DNA of 5,369 nt from Candidatus Saganbacteria bacterium. GTDB taxonomy: Bacteria; Margulisbacteria; WOR-1; O2-12-FULL-45-9; XYB2-FULL-48-7. Below are positions 1 to 5,036 of this stretch, in pieces (positions within the stretch are counted from its first letter, which is position 1; every line of letters begins with the position of its first letter). The stretch is from the NCBI GenBank assembly GCA_020051815.1, contig JAGVQF010000059.1, forward strand, positions 1-5,369. The letters are read 5' to 3'. A program made the translations under genes and the position numbers. The notes below the pieces were generated by a model. The model was not told the origin of the DNA, ran no database searches, and saw only the letters and a list, made by a program, of their open reading frames with translations.

Positions 1-39
1 CATGCAAGATTTGAACAAATGCAACTATTTAGACCGTGA
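1..39 (+). CDS. possible 3' end of an unidentified upstream gene (partial)
   Basis: Frame 1 is open from the window edge and encodes HARFEQMQLFRP before a TGA at 37-39. Twelve residues are too few to identify a family or even to prove that this is coding. The case rests only on context. A stop codon followed within 30 nt by two compact hairpins fits the 3' end of a transposase gene of the IS200/IS605 or REP-associated (RAYT) type, but no catalytic motif lies inside the window. Frame 2 is also open, to a TAG at 90-92, and its ATG at 2-4 would give a 29-residue peptide with no recognisable features. The minus frames are closed. Confidence 0.2.
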   Translation, partial: HARFEQMQLFRP

Positions 40-65
40 GGGGCGGGGCACTACAGACCAAGATA

Positions 66-85
66 CCCCACCGCTTGCGGTGGGG
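66..85. repeat. REP-like hairpin 1
   Basis: CCCCACCGC and GCGGTGGGG form a perfect 9-bp stem around a TT loop (or 8 bp around a CTTG tetraloop). It has the same length and CCCC/GGGG base as the hairpin at 103-122. The sequence after it is not a clear T-tract on either strand, so it is not a textbook intrinsic terminator. It could still act as a 3'-end structure for the convergent transcripts that meet here. A REP/RAYT or IS200/IS605-end origin is inferred from shape only. Confidence 0.6.
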
Positions 86-101
86 AGTTAGGTCATTTAA
101 T

Positions 102-123
102 TCCCCATACTTCAGTATGGGGA
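102..123. repeat. REP-like hairpin 2
   Basis: CCCCATACT and AGTATGGGG (103-122) form a perfect 9-bp stem with a TC loop, and a T-A pair at 102/123 extends it to 10 bp. Compared with hairpin 1, the outer CCCCA and GGGG match while the inner stem differs with pairing kept. This suggests selection on the fold rather than on the sequence. It lies 22 nt past the stop of the minus-strand transporter gene, so it may mark or protect the 3' end of that transcript. A TTTTTT run at 131-136 on the plus strand is about 8 nt away, too far for a standard terminator. Confidence 0.6.
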
Positions 124-144
124 TACATATATTTTTTGTTAGGC

Positions 145-1404
145 CTAAAAGAAGATCAGGTAGAGCATCAGGAATGAGATAATTGTAAAACTGCCGATCG
201 TCAGCCAGGCGATCACGTTTTCCAGCGGGCTGTTGACATGGGCCCCCATCGTTTTCCTGTCGTTGATCAGCCGGAGCATGACGAAAAAGATGAACGGCAG
301 GATCATGGTGTTGAGCGCCTGCGAGGCGGTCAGGATAAAGATCATGGGAAGATTCGGGATCAGGACCAGGAGCGTCGAGGAAAAAACGCAGAAACCGATG
401 ATCGAATAAAAAAGCGGCGCTTGTTTAAAAGAGGCGTTGACCTTGCGCTCGGTACCCAGCACCTCCGAGATCGCGTAAGCGGTCCCCAAAGAAATGACAC
501 AGACCCCCAGCAAAGAAGCGTTAAGCAGTCCCCAGGCGAATAAGTGCTTGGCAAATTCGCCGAGCAAGGGGCCCAGCGCCTGCGCCGCGTCCATGGCGTT
601 CTCGATCCTGATCCCTTTGACAAAAAGGGTCGCCGCGCAGGATATGATAATGAAGTATGCGACAAGATCGGTCCAGAACGCGCCGAAGGCGACATCGAGG
701 CGCGCGCTCCGGATATTTTTTTTGCCGACCCCCTTGTCGACAAAGTACGACTGGACAAAGAACTGGCCCCAGACGGTCAGGGTCGTGCCGATCAGGGCGG
801 TGGCGGTAAAGATAAATTCCCGGTTCATGGGCAGCGTTGGGACAAAGCTGCCATGCAGCATGGCGGGGATATCCGGCCGGGCGATAAAGCCATTGATGAT
901 GTAACAGAAGAACAGGATGCAGGATGTGAGAAAAATATTCTGGACAAAGTTAAAACTGCCGCGCAGGATGACGGTCCAGACGATGACGGCAAAGATGGGC
1001 ACAAAGATCAGGCGCGGGATATGATAGATATCGGCCACCAAGGCGATGCCGGCGACGTCGGCCAGGATATTCGAATAGTTGGCGATAAAGACCAGCCCGA
1101 TCAAAAGGATCGAAAAGCGCAGGCCGAACTTCTCCCGGATCAGGTCGCCCAGGCCTTTGCCGGTCACAACCCCCAGGCGCATCCCCATCTCCTGGGTGAC
1201 ATAGAGCATAAAGGTGATAAGGATGAGGATCCAGAGCATCTGGTAGCCAAAATGCGCGCCGGCCACCGAATAGGTCGCCACGCCGCCCGCGTCGTTATCG
1301 GCGGTGCCGGTGATGATACCGGGGCCGACGACCGAGAAAAAGATAACGGCGCGCAGCATCCAATAATTCAAACTGCGGCTGGCGAACCATTTTTTTATCG
1401 GCAT
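145..1404 (-). CDS. NRAMP-superfamily divalent metal transporter, probable magnesium (NRMT-type) importer
   Basis: This 419-residue, very hydrophobic protein has about 11 membrane segments and would sit in the inner membrane. The fold is NRAMP-like: helix 1 begins VVGPGIITGTADND (about residues 25-38) and helix 6 falls around residues 200-222. The metal-site motifs are not those of Mn/Fe transporters. DPGN of helix 1 is D36-N37-D38-A39, keeping the Asp but not the Asn. MPH of helix 6 is replaced by V-W-G (211-213) followed by Q214, so the soft-metal-selecting Met is absent. Loss of that Met is known for Nramp-related magnesium transporters, and the adjacent MgtE-N/CBS gene supports Mg2+ as substrate. 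The ATG lies 1 nt after the stop of the upstream CBS gene, with a weak GGGA Shine-Dalgarno (1409-1412), implying translational coupling. Family membership is near certain. The substrate is inference, and Mn2+ or another divalent ion cannot be excluded. No M-box riboswitch fits in the short upstream gaps. Confidence 0.9.
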   Translation of the reverse strand: MPIKKWFASRSLNYWMLRAVIFFSVVGPGIITGTADNDAGGVATYSVAGAHFGYQMLWILILITFMLYVTQEMGMRLGVVTGKGLGDLIREKFGLRFSILLIGLVFIANYSNILADVAGIALVADIYHIPRLIFVPIFAVIVWTVILRGSFNFVQNIFLTSCILFFCYIINGFIARPDIPAMLHGSFVPTLPMNREFIFTATALIGTTLTVWGQFFVQSYFVDKGVGKKNIRSARLDVAFGAFWTDLVAYFIIISCAATLFVKGIRIENAMDAAQALGPLLGEFAKHLFAWGLLNASLLGVCVISLGTAYAISEVLGTERKVNASFKQAPLFYSIIGFCVFSSTLLVLIPNLPMIFILTASQALNTMILPFIFFVMLRLINDRKTMGAHVNSPLENVIAWLTIGSFTIISFLMLYLIFF

Positions 1405-1405
1405 A

Positions 1406-2668
1406 TTATCCCAGCATCTGCCTTTTTCGTTTTGAGGTCGGCGGCAGGATCAGGTCCATCACGTCGTCAACGGTGACAATGCCCAGTATCTTATTTTCGG
1501 GATCGACGACCGGCACGGCCAGCAGGTTATATTTTGAGATGACGTCGGCCACTTCTTTCTGGTTCATTTCGGGCCGGACGGTGATAAAATCGGTGAGCAT
1601 GATCTCGGAGATCGGCTTCTCCGGCGGCATAATGATCATTTTTCTCATCGAGAGGATGCCGACCAGGCGCCCAGATTCGTCAACCACGTATAAATAATAG
1701 ATCGTCTCCGCTTCCGGCGCCGTCTCCCGCAGATAGTTGATCACCTGCTCGACGGTCATGTTCTGCTGCAGCGCGATAAACTCCGTGGTCATCAAACCGC
1801 CCGCCGTCTCGTCGCGGTGCTTGAGCAGTTTTCTGATCTCGGCCGACTTGCGCGGCCGCATCAGGCGCAACAGTTCCTCGGCTTTTTCGACCGGCACATC
1901 GCCGATGATGTCGGCCGCTTCGTCGATCGGCATTTTCTCGAGGACACCAAGCGACTTTTTGGTGTCGAGCGTCGAGATCAGGACCGCCCCGATCATCGGC
2001 TCCAGCTCATGGAGCGCTTCGGCCGCGGTCTTTTCGGACAAAGCGGAAAAGATGGCGGTCTTTTGTTCGGCCTGCACCTGCGAGATTATCTGCGCGACGT
2101 CGGCCGGATGCAGATTGCTGATCGATCTGGTCGGGATCGCTATCTTGCCGCCGGAGAGGTCCTGGACATGGTCCCAGCCGATCAGCTGTTCGGGGATACT
2201 TTTTCCAAACCTACCTACCAACCAACTTGCCAACTTTTCCATCCCCAACCGCCGGAGCATCCCTTTCACGCCGACATCAGCCGCGATCAGGCGGACATCC
2301 TGGTCGACTTTGGCCAATTGCAGATCGTTGACGCGGATAACGCGCGCGCCGTCAAGATCGACGACCTGCTGGTCCATGACATCGCGCGACAGCAGTACCT
2401 CACCCTCACGCAGGGAAGTTAAAGGCACGCGGTCTTTGGTCGTCCGGGTGGAGACGAACTGCCGGCCGATCAGGTCGATCTCCCCGATCAGGAGGACTTT
2501 GTCCTCTTTTTTCTCTTCACCGGTCGTGATCAGGAGCCCGGTCACCCGGGGAAAACTCTCGCCCAGCGTGATGATTATATCTTTGACGCGGCCGATATTT
2601 TCCTGCACCCGGTCGACGACCGGGCCGCCGAAAAGCTCCGACGCGAACATTTCTGAAAAAAGGACCAT
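1406..2668 (-). CDS. soluble PRC-barrel / MgtE N-domain / tandem CBS protein, probable Mg2+-sensing partner of the transporter
   Basis: The 420-residue protein has no membrane segments. The likely order is two PRC-barrel-like beta domains (about 5-75, GGPVVDRVQENIGRVKDI, and 90-140, LLSRDVMDQQVVDLDGARV), a linker (about 140-165), an MgtE N-terminal superhelix (about 185-285, starting LHPADVAQII, with LDTKK and MPIDEAADII), then two CBS domains (about 290-345 and 352-410). The C-terminal end is basic (SKRKRQ). In MgtE channels the N and CBS domains bind Mg2+ in the cytosol and gate the pore. The MgtE pore domain is absent here, and the next gene, 1 nt away, is an NRAMP-type transporter. A regulator or gate that acts in trans is therefore the simplest reading. 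The ATG at 2666-2668 is the furthest upstream start, because an in-frame TAA precedes it by two codons. It has no strong Shine-Dalgarno, and M7 (2648-2650) is an alternative start. The domain calls are firm; the regulatory role is inferred. Confidence 0.9.
   Translation of the reverse strand: MVLFSEMFASELFGGPVVDRVQENIGRVKDIIITLGESFPRVTGLLITTGEEKKEDKVLLIGEIDLIGRQFVSTRTTKDRVPLTSLREGEVLLSRDVMDQQVVDLDGARVIRVNDLQLAKVDQDVRLIAADVGVKGMLRRLGMEKLASWLVGRFGKSIPEQLIGWDHVQDLSGGKIAIPTRSISNLHPADVAQIISQVQAEQKTAIFSALSEKTAAEALHELEPMIGAVLISTLDTKKSLGVLEKMPIDEAADIIGDVPVEKAEELLRLMRPRKSAEIRKLLKHRDETAGGLMTTEFIALQQNMTVEQVINYLRETAPEAETIYYLYVVDESGRLVGILSMRKMIIMPPEKPISEIMLTDFITVRPEMNQKEVADVISKYNLLAVPVVDPENKILGIVTVDDVMDLILPPTSKRKRQMLG
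2205..2238. repeat. CCAAC/GTTGG-rich low-complexity patch inside the CBS gene
   Basis: The plus strand has a run of CCAAAC, CCTACC, TACCAACC, AACTTGCC, AACTTTT units. On the coding (minus) strand it is GTTGG-rich and encodes about residues 144-156 (EKLASWLVGRFGK), in the linker between the PRC barrels and the MgtE N-domain. It resembles the simple-sequence patch in the dprA linker (2911-2981) but is in the opposite orientation relative to its gene. It may be a short in-frame simple-sequence insertion, or only biased codons for a W/L/V/G-rich helix. Confidence 0.35.
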
Positions 2669-2716
2669 GATAAGTTATTCTAACCCGATAAAGAGGAGAA
2701 AACAACCCGCCAAAAT

Positions 2717-3853
2717 TCAACCGGTAATGTAGTATTTACCGGGCAGCTGGCGGACAACCTTCCTGATCTCCAGCATCATTAATAATGAAGACACTTGTTG
2801 GACCGGCAGGCCGGTTTCAGCCGCGATAACATCAAGGTGTTTTGGCTCTTGGTTAAGCGCGTTAAATATTTTTTCTTCTTCCGGCAATAAATTGGCTGGC
2901 TTGTAGGTTCGTTTGTTTGTTGGTTGGTCTGTTTGTGATTTTGGATTTGTTTTGAGGTTTGAGGTTTGAAGTTGGATGTTTAATTCCTCGAGAACGTCTT
3001 GCACATTTTCGACGAGCTTGGCTCCTTGCTTGATCAGCCAATGCGGTCCTTTGGACTGTTCAAGCTCAACGTTCCCCGGCACGGCAAAAACTTCCCGCCC
3101 CTGTTCAAGCGCCTGCTTGGCCGTGATCATGGCGCCGCTGTCGTAATGGCCTTCAACGACAATGACGCCGAGAGATAGCCCGGAAATTATCCTGTTGCGC
3201 CGAGGAAAGTTCCCTTTTTCACTTTTCGTGCCAATAGGAAATTCGGAAACAAGAGCGCCCGATCTTTCAATTTGCGCGGCTAGATCTTTGTTTTGATAAG
3301 GATAAACAATATCGATGCCGCTGCCCATGGCGGCTATGGTCCTGCCCTGCGCGTCGATCGCTCCTTGATGGGCCGAAGTATCGATCCCGGCCGCCAGGCC
3401 GGAAATAATAGTGATGCCCAATAAAGCCAATTCTTCAGCCAGTTTCCTCGCCATTTCCAAGCCATAACGCGAAGCCCTTCGGGTGCCAACGATCCCGATG
3501 GCCTTAATATCTGAAGGCAATATCCCGCCCTTGACGTATAAAACCGGCGGCGGATCGTATATATTTTTCAAGTTCTTGGGATAATCGTCGTCTTCCAGTG
3601 TTAGAACTTTAACGTTCTTTTTTTCAACTTCGGCAAGCTCCGCTTCAAAGTTAGCCCGATCACGATTCTCAAGGAAGGATTTGGCCGCTGGCTTACTGAT
3701 ATCCTCGACCTCGCAAATGCTTCTGGGACTCGCTTTCCATGCCTCTTCAAGCGTCCCGAATTTATCCCATAATTTCTTGATTGTTACCGGCCCGACGTTC
3801 GGTATCTTATTTATCGCCAACCAGTATTTTATTTTATTTTTATCCATCCCCAC
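2717..3853 (-). CDS. dprA: DNA-processing protein DprA (Smf)
   Basis: DprA binds incoming single-stranded DNA in the cytoplasm during natural transformation and loads RecA on it. Visible domains are an N-terminal HhH/SAM-like region (about 1-70), a Rossmann-fold core (about 80-290) and a C-terminal DprA/DML1-type winged helix (about 324-378). Core motifs are GTRRAS (123-128), SGLAAGID (151-158), FPRRNRIISGLS (216-227), DSGAMITA (238-245) and FAVPG (256-260). Between core and winged helix is a Gln/Thr/Asn/Lys-rich linker (about 292-323) encoded by simple-sequence DNA. The GTG start at 3851-3853 gives 378 aa. An ATG at 3845-3847 gives 376 aa and fits the usual MxxxxxYWLA beginning slightly better. 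The -10 box is so close that either start would be leaderless or nearly so. It is the first gene of a likely three-gene unit, 48 nt ahead of the CBS gene. Identity is secure. DprA is also conserved in organisms not known to be competent, so it does not prove transformation here. Confidence 0.96.
   Translation of the reverse strand: MGMDKNKIKYWLAINKIPNVGPVTIKKLWDKFGTLEEAWKASPRSICEVEDISKPAAKSFLENRDRANFEAELAEVEKKNVKVLTLEDDDYPKNLKNIYDPPPVLYVKGGILPSDIKAIGIVGTRRASRYGLEMARKLAEELALLGITIISGLAAGIDTSAHQGAIDAQGRTIAAMGSGIDIVYPYQNKDLAAQIERSGALVSEFPIGTKSEKGNFPRRNRIISGLSLGVIVVEGHYDSGAMITAKQALEQGREVFAVPGNVELEQSKGPHWLIKQGAKLVENVQDVLEELNIQLQTSNLKTNPKSQTDQPTNKRTYKPANLLPEEEKIFNALNQEPKHLDVIAAETGLPVQQVSSLLMMLEIRKVVRQLPGKYYITG
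2911..2981. repeat. simple-sequence patch encoding the DprA interdomain linker
   Basis: On the plus strand, 2911-2937 is a degenerate tetranucleotide run (gtttgtttgttggttgg, tctgtttgtg). Positions 2954-2981 are four tandem heptamers: gaggttt, gaggttt, gaagttg, gatgttt. Between them lie gattttggatttg-type units. On the coding strand this gives the low-complexity T/N/Q/K/S/P stretch, about residues 292-323 of DprA. Low sequence constraint in a flexible linker would tolerate such repeats. Replication slippage could change its length by multiples of seven or four, with frameshift risk. Confidence 0.55.
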
Positions 3854-3859
3854 AAAGTA

Positions 3860-3868
3860 ATTATAACA
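3860..3868 (-). promoter_or_regulatory. extended -10 promoter for the dprA-CBS-NRAMP unit
   Basis: Read on the minus strand this is TGTTATAAT, a perfect TGn extended -10 with consensus TATAAT. Counting the usual distance places +1 at about 3853, exactly the G of the dprA GTG, so the mRNA is predicted to be leaderless (or to have a 6-nt leader if the ATG at 3847 is used). The -35 region (about 3883-3888, TTATAT) is poor, as expected for an extended -10 promoter. It overlaps the -10 box of the divergent promoter. Confidence 0.65.
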
Positions 3869-3880
3869 CGCGAGCCGTTG

Positions 3881-3889
3881 TGATATAAT
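3881..3889 (+). promoter_or_regulatory. extended -10 promoter for the IPT/TIG - PorV-like pair
   Basis: TGATATAAT is a perfect extended -10 box. The expected +1 is A3896, one base before the GTG start at 3897, predicting an essentially leaderless transcript. There is no Shine-Dalgarno between box and start codon. The -35 position (about 3861-3866, TTATAA) is weak and overlaps the opposing -10 box. Confidence 0.65.
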
Positions 3890-3896
3890 TCCGGCA

Positions 3897-5036
3897 GTGC
3901 GACAGCGGCCAAAAATATTATTTATTTTTCTTATTATATTATGTAAGGCCCTGCTGTCTTCCGCCGCTTATTCAGAGTACAAGATCACGCCCCGCTTTAC
4001 GAATATCGGCGCGGCAACAGGCGTCTCCGCCTCCTACAACCTGCGCGGCCTCGGCCGGGTTATTTATCTCCGGGTCATCAGCGGGCCAAATTTTATCATC
4101 GGCGAAGGCTTTCTCAAAAGCGTTTATTTCGCGCCGACCGTCTTCGCGCCCCTTGTCACCGGCATTTCGCCGAGCACGGGGCAAAACACCGGCACGGTCG
4201 CAATCACGGACCTCGCCGGCGCCAATTTCCAGTCCGGCGCCACGGTTAAACTCTCAAAAAGCGGCCAAGCCGACATTAGCGCAACAGGCATTACGGTCGT
4301 CAGCGCCGGCAAGATCACCTGCGCCTTCGACCTGACCGGGGCGGCGGCCGGCCTCTGGGATATCACTGTCACCAATGCCGACGGGCGCTCCGGCGTTCTG
4401 CCTTCGGCTTTCACGATCAGTCAACCCGCGCCCACCGTCAGCAGTGTTATCCCGGCCAAGGCGACCAACACTGAATCGACAGTGGCGATCCGGCTGGCCG
4501 GCGAAAATTTTCTGTCTGACGCCACGATCACCCTTTCCAAGATCGGCGAGAGCGATATCGCCGGCACATCGGTATCGATCATCTCCCGCACCTCGGCCAG
4601 CTGCAACCTGAATATTTTAGATAAGACGCCCGGCGCCTGGGATGTCAATTTGACCAACAGCGACGGCCAAAAAGGGACGCTGGCCTTGGCCTTTAAGATC
4701 GAGGCGCCGGAGATTACCATCACCAAACCGGTCGAGTTCGAGGTCCTGCCCAATCCCGATATCCCTTCCGTCAAAATGACCAGCATTAAATATGAGCTAA
4801 GCAAGGATGCAAACGTCACGATTGACATATATAATATGTACGGCGAAAAGATCTGGTCGACGACGGTGGCGGCGGGCACGACCGGCGGCCAGGTCGGCGA
4901 GAACCAGGCCATCTGGAACGGCCTGACCTCGTTTAAAACGATCGCCAGCGCCGGCGTCTATATCGTCTTTATTTACGGCAATTCTAACGGGGAAACAAAA
5001 TTGTTAAGCAAACAGAAGATAGGGATCGTTAAATGA
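3897..5036 (+). CDS. secreted protein with two IPT/TIG repeats and a FlgD-like C-terminal Ig domain
   Basis: The 379-residue protein starts with GTG. No in-frame ATG follows in the signal region, and MRQRPK plus the hydrophobic stretch ILFIFLIILCKALL make a normal signal peptide cut near SSAA (about residue 24). Residues 25-80 are an unassigned beta-rich segment (SASYNL..., IIGEGFLKSVYF) of a kind seen at the start of surface proteins. Two IPT/TIG Ig-like repeats follow (about 85-174 and 179-268). Over the 67-column core they share about 27 identical residues, including NF, ATxxLSK, WD, TN and DG, so they arose by duplication. Residues about 294-379 resemble the FlgD Ig-like domain (IKYELSKDANVTIDIYNMYGEKIW... 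GVYIVFIYGN) and end KIGIVK. The protein is probably exported to the periplasm or cell surface. Its stop overlaps the start of the PorV-like gene (ATGA). The function is unknown: binding or structural rather than enzymatic, with no catalytic motif seen. Confidence 0.85.
   Translation: MRQRPKILFIFLIILCKALLSSAAYSEYKITPRFTNIGAATGVSASYNLRGLGRVIYLRVISGPNFIIGEGFLKSVYFAPTVFAPLVTGISPSTGQNTGTVAITDLAGANFQSGATVKLSKSGQADISATGITVVSAGKITCAFDLTGAAAGLWDITVTNADGRSGVLPSAFTISQPAPTVSSVIPAKATNTESTVAIRLAGENFLSDATITLSKIGESDIAGTSVSIISRTSASCNLNILDKTPGAWDVNLTNSDGQKGTLALAFKIEAPEITITKPVEFEVLPNPDIPSVKMTSIKYELSKDANVTIDIYNMYGEKIWSTTVAAGTTGGQVGENQAIWNGLTSFKTIASAGVYIVFIYGNSNGETKLLSKQKIGIVK
5021..5025 (+). promoter_or_regulatory. 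Shine-Dalgarno of the PorV-like gene
   Basis: AGGGA lies 7 nt before the ATG at 5033-5035, which overlaps the upstream stop as ATGA. This supports 5033 as the start, so translation runs into the inserted palindrome. It also shows the organism uses Shine-Dalgarno initiation inside operons, in contrast to the leaderless first gene. Confidence 0.6.

Larger units (their letters stand above)
3859..3890. promoter_or_regulatory. near-palindrome containing both divergent -10 boxes; possible operator
   Basis: AATTATAACAC (3859-3869) and GTGATATAATT (3880-3890) are inverted copies matching at 10 of 11 positions, separated by 10 bp. Much of the symmetry comes from the two -10 boxes and their TG extensions. 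The near-identical arms and two-helical-turn centre spacing (21 bp) would also suit a dimeric repressor controlling both directions. No regulator gene is in the window, so operator function is a guess. Confidence 0.35.

Noticed and set aside
66..122. Start of a CRISPR array
   Set aside because: There are only two non-identical hairpins 17 nt apart, with no third unit and no repeat-length conservation.
103..136. Plus-strand intrinsic terminator formed by hairpin 2 and the TTTTTT run
   Set aside because: About 8 nt separate the stem from the T-run, and the intervening sequence (ATACATATA) is not U-rich, so the canonical structure is missing.
544..1476. Long plus-strand open frame (310 codons) opposite the NRAMP gene
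   Set aside because: Its translation is Asp/Gly/Lys/Gln-rich with no domain. It is the antisense shadow of a clear transporter in high-GC DNA.
2669..2716. Possible M-box (Mg2+) riboswitch ahead of the CBS/NRAMP genes
   Set aside because: The gap is only 48 nt, far too short for an M-box, and the space upstream of dprA is only about 43 nt. If Mg2+ control exists it must act at another level.
1737..2732. Long plus-strand open frame (331 codons) opposite the CBS gene
   Set aside because: It is Ser/Arg/Thr-rich with no recognisable motif, and the opposite strand encodes well-conserved MgtE-N and CBS domains.
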